Origin: Candidatus Melainabacteria bacterium
Lineage (GTDB): Bacteria; Cyanobacteriota; Vampirovibrionia; Obscuribacterales; Obscuribacteraceae
Length of the DNA stretch: 64,000 bases
Assembly: GCA_016699165.1 (NCBI GenBank)
Contig: CP064963.1
Span: 558,001 to 622,000 of the forward strand
Direction of reading: 5' to 3'
The notes under the pieces were generated by a model, which searched no databases, was not told the origin of the DNA, and saw only the letters and a list, made by a program, of their open reading frames with translations. A program made the translations under genes and the position numbers. How positions within the stretch are numbered: the stretch's first letter is position 1; each line of letters starts with the position of its first letter. Positions 1-8,605 of this stretch are shown piece by piece.

Positions 1-365
1 GCGGCAATATCCTGAAGGTATGCGCCAACCAGGACTGACCCATATTTAGGATCTAAAGCTTTGCGCAACGGGTCACTTCGGAGTGCTTCTAGTTGAGGGT
101 AGAGATAATGACCGTCAGGACTTTTTGCATTTACTAGACGAAGGATATGCATAGATTGCATTTGTTCGGTTCCGATTGAGGTTCTTTCGTCGCCACCCAG
201 GACAATTTTTCCAAACTGTCTGATCTGTTCTTCCTGCGAGTCGTCGATGCCAACTTTTCTGTGTTCGATTTCGTTTCTGGTGATTCCAGCAATAATAAAC
301 GGATCAATTCCAAACTGTCTCAGGTTTGTTGTGTAGAAGGCGTTGAAGTCATACATGTACTGCAT
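1..365 (-). CDS. Lysozyme-like/lytic transglycosylase-like protein, partial (cut by left edge)
   Basis: The reading frame is open from the ATG at 365 to base 1, so the C-terminus lies outside the window. About 120 residues are visible. They include RNEIEH (Glu at about residue 32) and, some 30 residues later, SIGTEQMQ. This spacing of a glutamate before an S-x-G-x-x-Q-type motif resembles lysozyme-like transglycosylases, which cut peptidoglycan; the match is by eye and weak. The frame is the same as that of the 115-residue gene just upstream, from which only a TAA at 384-386 and six sense codons separate it. No good ribosome binding site precedes the ATG. One larger gene with a nonsense codon, or readthrough, is therefore possible. 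Confidence 0.5.
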   Translation of the reverse strand, partial: MQYMYDFNAFYTTNLRQFGIDPFIIAGITRNEIEHRKVGIDDSQEEQIRQFGKIVLGGDERTSIGTEQMQSMHILRLVNAKSPDGHYLYPQLEALRSDPLRKALDPKYGSVLVGAYLQDIA

Positions 366-383
366 TTTGGCATCTTCGTGACC

Positions 384-731
384 TTAGTCTTGGCAAAAGA
401 AAGATTTGACACCTTCTTTAACAGCGTCTCCAATTCCATCTATCCAGTTCAATTTCTTGCCGTCTTGTGTGGGACCTTTGGCGGTCAGTATTCGTCCGTC
501 TCCAAAGTCAATACCAAAAGATGACTGAACGGCGGGAATGCCATTGATTTCTGATGGATGTTGGTCATGTTCATGACCCACATTAAAAGCATCTTGCCAG
601 GTTTGTTGTTTGTCTGTGCCTGTTATGGTGGCTTCCTGTTTGACGCTGGAATCTTTTTGAGCAAGTTTAATTTCTCGACTTTCGCCTTCACTTGAACCAT
701 CAGAATTTTTGGTTACGTCAGACATAATCAC
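384..731 (-). CDS. Hypothetical protein, 115 aa, possible N-terminal part of the next gene
   Basis: I do not recognise this protein. It is acidic and polar at the N-terminus with no signal peptide or membrane segment. The C-terminal half contains GDGRILTAKGPTQDG and an amphipathic stretch ending SFFCQD. A GTG at 731 has an AGGGG six bases upstream; the ATG at 725 is the alternative start. The frame continues after the stop at 384-386 into the lysozyme-like ORF, so this may be the leader or targeting domain of an interrupted hydrolase. It is divergent from the DJ-1/PfpI gene, with a short shared promoter region at 732-874. Confidence 0.5.
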   Translation of the reverse strand: MIMSDVTKNSDGSSEGESREIKLAQKDSSVKQEATITGTDKQQTWQDAFNVGHEHDQHPSEINGIPAVQSSFGIDFGDGRILTAKGPTQDGKKLNWIDGIGDAVKEGVKSFFCQD

Positions 732-874
732 TTTATACCCCTAGCCTGTTCATAATTTCTTTTGAACTAATTCGCACCTATTTGCAGATGAAATCTATTG
801 AAATAGCTACCTATTTGCTAGATGATAGTAAAGCTACTTATCCTCAAAATCAAAAAACTCAAATCGAAGAAATA

Positions 875-1474
875 ATGAGTATGAACTTTGAAATCGTAGT
901 GTTCGACGGCTTTGACGACATGGATGTCTTTGGCGTTTTGGAAGCTTTGCGTATTGCTTCGTTTCCAGCTCAGCTGAAAAGCATACGACTTCAAGATTTC
1001 GTCACCACCGCATCTGGTGTCAGAGTCATTCCAGCAGGAGTAATAGATTTAAATAACGCGCCAGATGTTTTAATTATCCCAGGCGGTCAGTGGTTGAGCA
1101 CTATGTCGGGCGCCTCTGTAGAAGCCAATCGCGGAGACATCTTAGAACTAGTTCGTAACTTCAATAAGATGAAAGGCAAACTAATTGCTTCTGTTTGCAC
1201 CGGTTCATTGATTCTTGCAAAAGCTGGATTATTGGACGGAAGACCAGCCACCACTAATCAGAAATTTTTTGATGTGCTCAATGGCATGGGCGCTATCGGT
1301 ACTCACGCGCGCGTAGTCGATGATGGCGACATAGTTACAGCTGCAGGCATTACAGCAAGTATCGATCTAGGTCTTTGGCTCGTTCAACGCTTTGGCGGCG
1401 CAGAAAAAGCACTAGAAGTCTCCAAAGAATTAGAATTTGAAATGCGCGGACCTATTTGGCAAAAGGCTGATTAG
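875..1474 (+). CDS. DJ-1/PfpI family protein
   Basis: This is a class I glutamine amidotransferase-like fold protein of the DJ-1/PfpI superfamily, about 199 residues from the ATG at 875. An open frame continues upstream to a TTG at 782, but the conserved domain begins at FEIVVFDGFDDMDV, right after the ATG at 875. The nucleophile elbow ASVCTGSLILAKAGLL places the reactive cysteine at about residue 108. The spacing and the following motif RPATTNQ are like isonitrile-hydratase or AraC-associated PfpI domains, so a hydratase or a sensor/chaperone role are both possible. No DNA-binding domain is attached. The stop overlaps the 3' end of the convergent DUF1963 gene by 4 bp. Confidence 0.85.
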   Translation: MSMNFEIVVFDGFDDMDVFGVLEALRIASFPAQLKSIRLQDFVTTASGVRVIPAGVIDLNNAPDVLIIPGGQWLSTMSGASVEANRGDILELVRNFNKMKGKLIASVCTGSLILAKAGLLDGRPATTNQKFFDVLNGMGAIGTHARVVDDGDIVTAAGITASIDLGLWLVQRFGGAEKALEVSKELEFEMRGPIWQKAD

Positions 1475-2316
1475 CAGCACTGGAAAATCAACCACACTTT
1501 ATCGAAATCATGTGCTTTTAAATCTGCTTCTTTTATCCAAAAATAGATTCTGCCAACGTCGCCCCACATCCAGTCAGGATTTTCATCAGAATCTACTTGT
1601 AAAAGTAATTTCCAATCTTTGATACCAGATTTTAAAGCCTCAGCTTTCTCAGTGCGATATCCACCACCACAATAAATGCCATTTGTTACCAGCTGACATT
1701 CTTCCTGCATGTCACCTTGAACCGTATTTGGATTTCCAAATAAATGATGCTCTATTCCGTCCACTGAAATTTCATAAATCAGGTCAAAAATATCTTCAGT
1801 GTCATCGCCTTGTGTGTCAATTTCGTGGAGGGTATCTTTTATAGTCCAGATTTCACTGAAAGACATGCTACATGCTGAGGTTTTTTCCATTGATTTAGGA
1901 GGAATGCGACGCTCCAGCAAATGTGCAGGTTCAGGGCAATAAATAACTTTGCTGCAACCCGAGTCTTTTGGGTCGAACCCCCAAGGTCCATCTTCAATCA
2001 CATAAAAGAAATAAAGCATTCCTTCGGCTGGCAAATATCTGTTTGCTTCCAACCCAGCTAAATCTTTCAAATTGAATTGAGCGATAAAATCTAGATATTG
2101 TTGTTCACCAGTATCTTTGTTTTTCCAGGATGGCCATTCAAACGAATGAGGAACGTCAGGTAGAATTCCTCCCATTCGAGAAACTCCTAAAGCCATGCTT
2201 TCTATATTGCATTTTTCAGTAGTGATGCGAATAGAAGGCAGTAAAGTTTTAAGCAGTTCTTGCTTACACTTAAAAGGACTATTTTCAATCAAACTTACGA
2301 CTTCTTTGTAGTCCAT
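1471..2316 (-). CDS. DUF1963 (YwqG-like) family protein
   Basis: This is a cytoplasmic protein of about 281 residues. Motifs GGILPDVPHSFEWPSW, LDFIAQFNLKDLAG, GMLYFFYV and GPWGFDP are those of the DUF1963/YwqG family, whose biochemical role is not established. The C-terminal half contains the family's second, similar sheet region (YCGGGYRTEKAEAL, WLLLQVDSDE-like, VGRIYFWIKEADL). The frame is open up to 2379, but that part overlaps the upstream zinc-ribbon gene, and MDYKEVVSLIE at 2316 looks like the natural N-terminus. It lies 11 bp after the small zinc-ribbon gene and is probably cotranscribed with it. Confidence 0.8.
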   Translation of the reverse strand: MDYKEVVSLIENSPFKCKQELLKTLLPSIRITTEKCNIESMALGVSRMGGILPDVPHSFEWPSWKNKDTGEQQYLDFIAQFNLKDLAGLEANRYLPAEGMLYFFYVIEDGPWGFDPKDSGCSKVIYCPEPAHLLERRIPPKSMEKTSACSMSFSEIWTIKDTLHEIDTQGDDTEDIFDLIYEISVDGIEHHLFGNPNTVQGDMQEECQLVTNGIYCGGGYRTEKAEALKSGIKDWKLLLQVDSDENPDWMWGDVGRIYFWIKEADLKAHDFDKVWLIFQCC

Positions 2317-2327
2317 TTCAAAAAACT

Positions 2328-2561
2328 TTATTCGTCGATGTAGTTTTCCCAATACTCGGTGCGCTCTTTCCAATCGCAACCATCGTTATTGCAAATGAGC
2401 GTGACGCGTGAAGAATGGGAATCTATTTCTTGAATGTTGAAGCCATCGCGGACGGCATCAATAGTCTCGGCATATTTCTCGAATTTTTGTACTGGCTTCT
2501 TGCAAGTAGGGCAGATCATCTTTTTGCCGGTGACTGCATCTTGAATTCTTTTGAGTGACAT
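2328..2561 (-). CDS. Small zinc-ribbon-like protein, 77 aa
   Basis: The 77-residue protein has CPTCKKP near residue 17 and CNNDGC near residue 60. These two Cys pairs could bind one zinc ion. No family is recognised. A GAGGT Shine-Dalgarno sequence lies about 5 bases before the ATG at 2561. The gene precedes the DUF1963 gene by 11 bp, which suggests an operon. A nucleic-acid or protein-binding role is only an inference from the ribbon. Confidence 0.7.
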   Translation of the reverse strand: MSLKRIQDAVTGKKMICPTCKKPVQKFEKYAETIDAVRDGFNIQEIDSHSSRVTLICNNDGCDWKERTEYWENYIDE

Positions 2562-2700
2562 GAAAACCTCAACTGCACTATGTACTGGCTGGATTTTACT
2601 AGAATTGTTCGGTCTATGCTCGCTTGGCTTCTCTAATGCAAATAGAAAGAAGCACCTTTCGATGCTCCTTTCCGGGGTCTCATCTGCATGAGATTTAGAT

Positions 2701-2727
2701 GCCTAACGCCTCGGACAGGTGTCAGGC
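2701..2727. repeat. Imperfect inverted repeat downstream of the stress-protein gene
   Basis: An 11-bp stem (one mismatch, one G-U) with loop CGGAC lies 8 bp beyond the stop of the gene at 2735. It is followed by AAAGTTTTT in the plus direction but has no T tract in the minus direction. It could be a weak terminator or mRNA 3' end structure for the minus-strand gene. A second small hairpin, CTCAT/ATGAG, lies at about 2679-2692. Confidence 0.35.
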
Positions 2728-2734
2728 AAAGTTT

Positions 2735-3262
2735 TTAGTGCTTGCCTTTGACGGATTCTTCGCCGCTGCGAGCAATGTCTTTGGCTCCACAGCCTTTCAT
2801 GACCTGTTCGGCACGTTTGGCTTGTTCGGCGTCTTCAGTGTGAACTGAAATAAGAATGTTACCTTCGTTAAGCTTGCCTTCGAATTGTTTGGCTTCGTAT
2901 TCGGGCATACCCAAACCGATCAGACCGCCAGTTACTCCACCGGCAGATCCGCCGATTGCAGAACCAGCAAGTGCTGCCATAATAGGACCAGCTGCGATGA
3001 AGGGACCAACGCCAGGAATAGCGAGAGCGCCAATTCCGGCCATCCAGCCAAGTGCACCACCAGCGATGGCTCCAGCTGCTGCACCAGTTGCGGTGCCTTC
3101 GGGAGCTTTACTATGTTTTTCGTAAGCAGTGTCTCTAAGACCTGTTTTGTCAGCCATCATTATCGACATATCTGAATCTGTGAAATTGCTCAATCTCAAA
3201 GCATCTACAATTTCGCGGGCTTGAGTTTCCGATGTTGCGATACACATTACTGCTCTTTTCAT
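2735..3262 (-). CDS. General-stress-type protein with glycine-rich hydrophobic core
   Basis: The 175-residue protein has an N-terminal alpha/beta segment (MKRAVMCIATSETQAREIV) like the YflT/general stress protein 17M N-terminus. Residues about 57-118 are a Gly/Ala-rich hydrophobic stretch with repeated GAxxGAxAGG patterns, probably a membrane-inserting helical hairpin. A C-terminal alpha/beta segment (GNILISVHTEDAEQAKRAEQVM) follows. Such proteins are usually stress-induced, but the function is not known. AGGAG lies nine bases before the ATG at 3262. It is monocistronic with about 250 bp of upstream non-coding DNA, in which I see no other gene. Confidence 0.75.
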   Translation of the reverse strand: MKRAVMCIATSETQAREIVDALRLSNFTDSDMSIMMADKTGLRDTAYEKHSKAPEGTATGAAAGAIAGGALGWMAGIGALAIPGVGPFIAAGPIMAALAGSAIGGSAGGVTGGLIGLGMPEYEAKQFEGKLNEGNILISVHTEDAEQAKRAEQVMKGCGAKDIARSGEESVKGKH

Positions 3263-3511
3263 TTATACGTACTCCTAGTACAAAAAGTGGAAAACGCGCG
3301 CCCTTTCGCCAGCCAACTAAGAGTGCGGGTTGTGATAATCAGTCTCTAGCATGCTGAAATTGAGTCAATGCCGAAATCGCATGTCAAGCAAATTGAGCTA
3401 GACAGGCTGTCAGACTCATTTTTGCAGCTGCGAGTATTACTGACAGGATAGTCGTAAAAAACACTAAGAGAAACCACTACTTGGTCAAGAGAGGGAACAC
3501 ATCCCTTTTAA

Positions 3512-5524
3512 TCAAATAGGCTTACAGAGCGGTTCCAAATCAGATGCCAGAATCTCAGTCAAGATTTTCTTGTCTACCTGGGGCAAATCAACTATACGAT
3601 TAGCCTGCAGGTTAATCGCGGTCTCAAAAACATTGCGCACGTCACGCGCGTTTCCAAAGCTTTTGTCACGCTTAGAATAAAGCTGTTCCATAATTTTCTT
3701 GGCTACATCTCGCGCATCATCGGTCAACACAAAAGTCCCTTTGACACAAAATGAATCAAGAATGCACAAGAGTTGCTCTGGCGTGTAGTCTGAGAAATTG
3801 AAATATTTATTGAATCTGGACTTTAAGCCAGGATTGGACGAAATGAAATTAGTCATTTTGTCAGGATAGCCGGCGACTATCACAACCAAATCATCGCGAT
3901 GATCTTCCATGCGCTTAACGAGCGTGTCCACTGCTTCTTGACCGTACTGGTCCACAGCGCCCTCGGGAGCAAGTGCGTAAGCTTCGTCTATAAATAGAAC
4001 TCCACCTAGTGCACGCTCTATCTGTTCGCTTACTTGAATAGCCGTCTGTCCAAGAAACCCACCTACAAGTACAGATCTATCTACTTCTACTAAGTGTCCT
4101 TTTTTTAGTACACCAAGCTCACGATAAATGTCGGCAATAATGCGAGCGACTGTTGTTTTACCGGTTCCTGGGTTTCCCGAGAAAACCAAATGTCGAGTGA
4201 TTGGCGAGGCGGAGAGTCCTTGCTCTTCGCGCATGATTTGTACTTTGATGAAATTGACTAATTGTTTTACGTCTTTTTTGACATCGTCTAAACCAATTAG
4301 GTCTTCTAATTGACCCATGGCATTGTCGAGCGTTTTGGGCATGATAAAGATGCCAGTGTTGCCGGTTCGCTTGAATGTCTTTGCTTCGCCCGAGTCAGAC
4401 TCAGTGGCCCAAGTGGTGGCAGCGGCAATATCAGTCTTTTTGGTATTAAGAATGGTGTCAGGCAAAGAAGATGGGTCTTTTAACTCGCCAGCCTCCGGAT
4501 ACAAGTGAGCCTGAAATTCTTTGAGCCAAGCGTCTTCTTCAGAGCTGATGCTTGAATCGGCTTTGAACATCAAGTTTGCCATTCTAAACAACGTAGTGCG
4601 AAGAGTCGAAGCCAGTTCAGAGCCACAAGTCTTGTCGTAATTTTGTAACGCCAAAATCAAATCATCGAATTCGTCTGGCTCGCAAGTGGCGTATTGTTTT
4701 GACTTGAGTAATTCTTTGACCCAGACTTCAGTCGACATGTGTCCATACAAACCAAAAACCGGTGCCATATCGCAAATTAGACTGACTTCTTGAGGATGAA
4801 TTATATTATCGATATAAGTCAGTCCAACACAAAATCCAGCCAGCTTATTGCGCAGAGAAAGGCATGGTTCTTTGAATGTAGAGACCTCACCTAATTTGTC
4901 GCTGATTTGAAACAGTGGTGGCATCAGTGTGGCAAACAAATTTTTTGTTTCTAACACAAACTGCTTGCCGTCAGGATGCAAATAATGTTTACCAGGTTTG
5001 ATCCAGTTAAGCACCTCTTCCATTTCCTGCTCGAATTGCCGGACCAAATCGAGGTCTTCAGGTCCTGGCTTTTCAACTACAGTTAAGACATCATTTACTA
5101 CTTTGCACAAAAAGTTTCGCCACTTGAGTGACTGGTTCAGTCTGTTTTTTAGATCGTAAGCTTTGAGCGAGTCTATAACTTTAGACGGCAGAGTAGATTT
5201 AAACTCCGCTGATTCTGCAAGCGTTTTTGTAGTTTCTTTGAAATATTCTATGTGCTCTTGCAACTGAAGCCCGCACTTACCAGCTTCGACATCTATTGCG
5301 TCATAAATATCAAAGAGAAAGGCCCATTGCTTGTTGGTGAGCGTTTTGCGTATAGACAAATAACTAACGAGGCGAACATAGTCGAGATAAATAGCGTCAT
5401 TTGCCACTTTGGGGTCGCCTTCCATCTCCCAAGCGCGCTTGAGTATCTGATTGACGCTATCTTCGATTTTGAATCGAAGTTCATTGAATTGCTTTATTAA
5501 CTCGGCAGAAGCACGTGAATGCAT
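3512..5524 (-). CDS. AAA+ ATPase of CbxX/CfqX (SpoVK-like) type with TerB-like N-terminal region
   Basis: This is a 670-residue cytoplasmic protein. Residues 1-390 are helical; within about 230-350, acidic loops such as DNIIHPQEVSLI and ADSSISSEEDAW resemble a TerB-like fold. The AAA+ module follows: Walker A GNPGTGKT (Lys at residue 456), Walker B VLFIDEAYAL (Asp513, Glu514), sensor region VVIVAGY and arginine-finger region SRFNKYF. This is the CbxX/CfqX subgroup, which includes red-type Rubisco activases, SpoVK and ESX EccA ATPases; the members remodel partner proteins. Its ATG overlaps the stop of the copper amine oxidase gene by one base (TAATG), implying translational coupling. No Rubisco gene is nearby, so the amine oxidase or another protein may be its substrate. 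Confidence 0.9.
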   Translation of the reverse strand: MHSRASAELIKQFNELRFKIEDSVNQILKRAWEMEGDPKVANDAIYLDYVRLVSYLSIRKTLTNKQWAFLFDIYDAIDVEAGKCGLQLQEHIEYFKETTKTLAESAEFKSTLPSKVIDSLKAYDLKNRLNQSLKWRNFLCKVVNDVLTVVEKPGPEDLDLVRQFEQEMEEVLNWIKPGKHYLHPDGKQFVLETKNLFATLMPPLFQISDKLGEVSTFKEPCLSLRNKLAGFCVGLTYIDNIIHPQEVSLICDMAPVFGLYGHMSTEVWVKELLKSKQYATCEPDEFDDLILALQNYDKTCGSELASTLRTTLFRMANLMFKADSSISSEEDAWLKEFQAHLYPEAGELKDPSSLPDTILNTKKTDIAAATTWATESDSGEAKTFKRTGNTGIFIMPKTLDNAMGQLEDLIGLDDVKKDVKQLVNFIKVQIMREEQGLSASPITRHLVFSGNPGTGKTTVARIIADIYRELGVLKKGHLVEVDRSVLVGGFLGQTAIQVSEQIERALGGVLFIDEAYALAPEGAVDQYGQEAVDTLVKRMEDHRDDLVVIVAGYPDKMTNFISSNPGLKSRFNKYFNFSDYTPEQLLCILDSFCVKGTFVLTDDARDVAKKIMEQLYSKRDKSFGNARDVRNVFETAINLQANRIVDLPQVDKKILTEILASDLEPLCKPI

Positions 5525-7578
5525 TATTTAACCACTGCTTCAGGAACATCTAGAGCGGGATTGCGCTTGAAGAAACCTTCAGGCTTAATAGTGAATCCCA
5601 TGGTGGCTGCTGGCATCACTGGCCAGTCTTCCACGCGCGGTGTGTGGGTGATGCCCACTGTATACCAGAGAACAAGGTCTTCATTCTCAATTGGGGTGTG
5701 GTCAGACCAGGCAGAAAGCCCTTCACCACCCGGGCTTGAGGCGGGGTAATCGCCAGATGCCCACATTTCGTTCTTGTCGTATTTGGTTGCCCAAAAGTGG
5801 TGGTCAAGAAAGGATGCGCGTTTTCTATTATACGATTCTGGATGACTGTACGGATGAGCATTGGCACCAGGTTCGATTACATAACCGGGCAAGTGACCTA
5901 TATAACGATTCGCGTTTGGATTAACGATTTTCCAACATCTATTGGAATGTTCGTTCAAACCGCGGCGAGCTTCTTGCTCACGTTTTAAAAGTGTACGCTC
6001 TAAAACGAATGTGTTTTGCTCTAAGAAACCGCGACCTTCAGAAATTGGACGCACGTTTAATTCGTACAAACTGTTTTTGGTACCATCGATATCAAAATCA
6101 AGACGAAAACAAAAGAAGTGTTGATGATTGATGCCCACTACCCGCGGTGCCACCAAGGTGCCGTATCGCTCAGCACCTTTTGGGATGGTAATGCCTTCTT
6201 CGTTTGGCTCCTGTTCACAAACCTGACACGTTTCGCTCGTCACTCCCTGTGTCAGCACGTCGCCATTGAGTGTTACTTTTACATCGATTGAGCCATCTTG
6301 ATTGAATAGCCATTGAGTAAAATAGTCATAATTTCCCAAGGTGAACATATGAGCAATTACCAGTTGGCGCTTGCGTCTTGTGCTAGTGCGCCCGGCATCG
6401 TCATCTGCATGCTCCCACAAAATGCCGCCGTCTTGTTCCCAGATTGCTACTGCACCTTTTTTCATTTTCACATCACCCACACTGTTAGCGTAGGGGATAT
6501 CGAGTATGGTGGCATGAGCTGGAACTTCATGACCCGGGCGCAATGAAGTAGTTAGCCTGCCCAAGCCATATTCGCCTTCATCAATAGGTGAGCGCCATAC
6601 CCAGTCGTAGCCCGGAGCGCCATAAGGCACAGAGACTTCAGAGACCCCTGCACGGTGCATGATAGAGCGTAGTTTGTTGTCGTCTTCATACGCCAGTGTA
6701 TGAAGAACCAATCCTTCACGAGAATCAAGTTCATAGCGAAAACGCCATTTCTGCCAGTTGATTTCACTTCCTTTTATTTGAAATGAACTACCCTCAGGCA
6801 TAGTAGTTACAAGTGGCTTGCAGGGTTCGCGCAGCTTGCCCACTTTTTGTGGATCAAAATAGTTAGAAGAGTCACCAGCAAACGGAATTATTTCTTTTGC
6901 GTCCTGTACCTGTGCTGTTTTGGTAGTTAAGTTGATAAGCGCTGACAAACCTTCAATCGGCTCGCCAAATGAATTAGCACCACGTACTCTGCGGTATGGA
7001 TAGGCACGAATCAATCTTTCTTTTTTAGGATTGTCGATGTTCACTGGATTTCCCACTACAAACATTTCCATATGAACATCGGTCATGTCTTTTAAGCCGC
7101 GACGCTCAAGTCCTTTTTTCCAATTTGAATTAGCCATCAAAATGTCTATTCCAATGAAAATGTCCTCTTCAAGTTGCATGGGTTGTACGTCTTTACGCAA
7201 TTTGTCGGCAATAATTTTTTTATCGGTGAGGTCAATGTCGATTTCGTGAGTCTGGTTGGAATCCAGGTTGTAAACTATCGCTCTAGCCATTCTCTGATAT
7301 GGGTTACCCGATTTGTAAGACAAAATGAATGCCTTATCCGGTTCGATATTGCCTAAAAATACAAGCGAATCGCTTTTAGTGAGTTTAGCGCCAGATTTCA
7401 TTATTGAAACTGCACTTGTAAGCTCATCTTTGGTCAGTGCATCTAGCGGGTGTTTAGTATTTTCAGACTGAAAAGTCGACTCCTCCACAGCAAACGCAGC
7501 ACAAGATGTGGAGAGTGAGGTCAATCCAATACAAGTCGCCAGAGATAGAAGCAGGCTCAGCGCTTTTTTCGAATTCAT
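5524..7578 (-). CDS. Secreted copper amine oxidase (primary-amine oxidase)
   Basis: This 684-residue enzyme oxidises primary amines to aldehydes, releasing ammonia and hydrogen peroxide, with copper and a TPQ cofactor made from its own tyrosine. The TPQ motif N-Y-D is in TLGNYDYFTQW, with Tyr417 as precursor. The catalytic base is expected at Asp333 in PIDEGEYGLG. Copper ligands are His485 and His487 in INHQHFF and His645 in THTPRVEDWPVMP. All key residues are present. An N-terminal hydrophobic segment (residues 5-30) ending in Ala-x-Ala-like sites marks export to the periplasm; a Cys within it is not a good lipobox. The downstream AAA+ gene starts inside its stop codon. Confidence 0.93.
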   Translation of the reverse strand: MNSKKALSLLLSLATCIGLTSLSTSCAAFAVEESTFQSENTKHPLDALTKDELTSAVSIMKSGAKLTKSDSLVFLGNIEPDKAFILSYKSGNPYQRMARAIVYNLDSNQTHEIDIDLTDKKIIADKLRKDVQPMQLEEDIFIGIDILMANSNWKKGLERRGLKDMTDVHMEMFVVGNPVNIDNPKKERLIRAYPYRRVRGANSFGEPIEGLSALINLTTKTAQVQDAKEIIPFAGDSSNYFDPQKVGKLREPCKPLVTTMPEGSSFQIKGSEINWQKWRFRYELDSREGLVLHTLAYEDDNKLRSIMHRAGVSEVSVPYGAPGYDWVWRSPIDEGEYGLGRLTTSLRPGHEVPAHATILDIPYANSVGDVKMKKGAVAIWEQDGGILWEHADDDAGRTSTRRKRQLVIAHMFTLGNYDYFTQWLFNQDGSIDVKVTLNGDVLTQGVTSETCQVCEQEPNEEGITIPKGAERYGTLVAPRVVGINHQHFFCFRLDFDIDGTKNSLYELNVRPISEGRGFLEQNTFVLERTLLKREQEARRGLNEHSNRCWKIVNPNANRYIGHLPGYVIEPGANAHPYSHPESYNRKRASFLDHHFWATKYDKNEMWASGDYPASSPGGEGLSAWSDHTPIENEDLVLWYTVGITHTPRVEDWPVMPAATMGFTIKPEGFFKRNPALDVPEAVVK

Positions 7579-7706
7579 AATTGATAAACATCCCTTATTC
7601 TGAAGTGAGCAAGTATACCTTACCCTCAGCCAGGGATGGGCTTCATACTAACGTCAAGACCGCTTTTCATCTTGCGAATCAAAAGATTTCAAGTGCAATA
7701 GACGGG

Positions 7707-7712
7707 TATGAT
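7707..7712 (+). promoter_or_regulatory. Possible -10 element of the aldo/keto reductase gene
   Basis: TATGAT lies 26 bp upstream of the GTG start at 7739, in the 160-bp gap between divergent genes. No convincing -35 hexamer is seen at 17 bp, so support is weak. Confidence 0.25.
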
Positions 7713-7738
7713 AGATAACTCTTCATGGAGCGAAAACT

Positions 7739-8557
7739 GTGAGCACAGATCTTTCAATTATGTATGGAACAGCCTGGAAGAAAGACGATACAGCGCGTCT
7801 TGTTAAATTGGCTATTCAATCAGGATTCACCGCCATTGATACCGCTAATCAAAAGAAGCATTATGACGAGGTATTAGTTGGTCAGGCTTTACATGAGGCT
7901 TTTAGTCAAGGCGCAAAGCGCGAAGCATTTTTTATTCAGACCAAATTTACAACTAAAGACGGACAAGATCACAGACTTCCGTATGACCCGAAAGCAGATT
8001 TAAAAACACAAGTAAGACAGTCTATCGATAGCTCGCTTGAGCATTTGCACACCGATTATATAGACTCTTTTGTATTGCACGGTCCCCACTTTAGAAATCG
8101 ACTCGTGAAAGAAGATTTGGAAGTATGGCAAGGCATTGAAGAACAATTTCAAGCTGGAAAAACTAAAATGATTGGTTGCAGCAATGTTTCTGCAGATCAG
8201 TTGCGCGAACTGGCCACTGTAGCAAAAGTAAAACCAAAAATGGTGCAAAATAGATGTTATGCCCAAACTGGATGGGATTATGAAGTACGCCAGATTTGCA
8301 AAGAAATTGGCGCCACCTATCAAGGTTTTTCGCTACTCACTGCAAATCCACACATATTAAACGATAGGCTAGTTCTAGATCTCGCCAAGCGCTTGAATGC
8401 AACTGCGGCTCAAGTGATTTTTAAATTCGCCATGTCTGTCGGCATGTTGCCACTCACAGGCACCACAAGCGAGAAGCATATGCTAGAAGATCTAAAGGCG
8501 AAAGATCTTGAACTGACCCAAAGCGAAGTAGAGTCAATCGAAAAAATCATGATGTAA
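7739..8557 (+). CDS. Aldo/keto reductase
   Basis: The 272-residue NADPH-dependent carbonyl reductase has the full catalytic tetrad: Asp34 and Tyr42 (AIDTANQKKHYDE), Lys69 (FIQTKFT) and His114 (DSFVLHGPH). The (beta/alpha)8 barrel is complete, with CSNVS and the C-terminal segment MSVGMLPLTGTTS that lines the cofactor pocket. The substrate cannot be told from sequence. The GTG start at 7739 has GGAG eight bases upstream. It stands alone, 48 bp before the PAS kinase gene, and could be read through into it. Confidence 0.9.
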   Translation: MSTDLSIMYGTAWKKDDTARLVKLAIQSGFTAIDTANQKKHYDEVLVGQALHEAFSQGAKREAFFIQTKFTTKDGQDHRLPYDPKADLKTQVRQSIDSSLEHLHTDYIDSFVLHGPHFRNRLVKEDLEVWQGIEEQFQAGKTKMIGCSNVSADQLRELATVAKVKPKMVQNRCYAQTGWDYEVRQICKEIGATYQGFSLLTANPHILNDRLVLDLAKRLNATAAQVIFKFAMSVGMLPLTGTTSEKHMLEDLKAKDLELTQSEVESIEKIMM

Positions 8558-8605
8558 AATCATGTCGTAAAAATCGGTCCTTGCCATATATTAATTGTCG
8601 AGCCT

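Noticed and set aside
2856..3125. Two Pro/Ala/Ser-rich plus-strand frames opposite the stress-type gene
   Set aside because: They are reverse complements of its glycine-rich coding part, which easily yields open frames.
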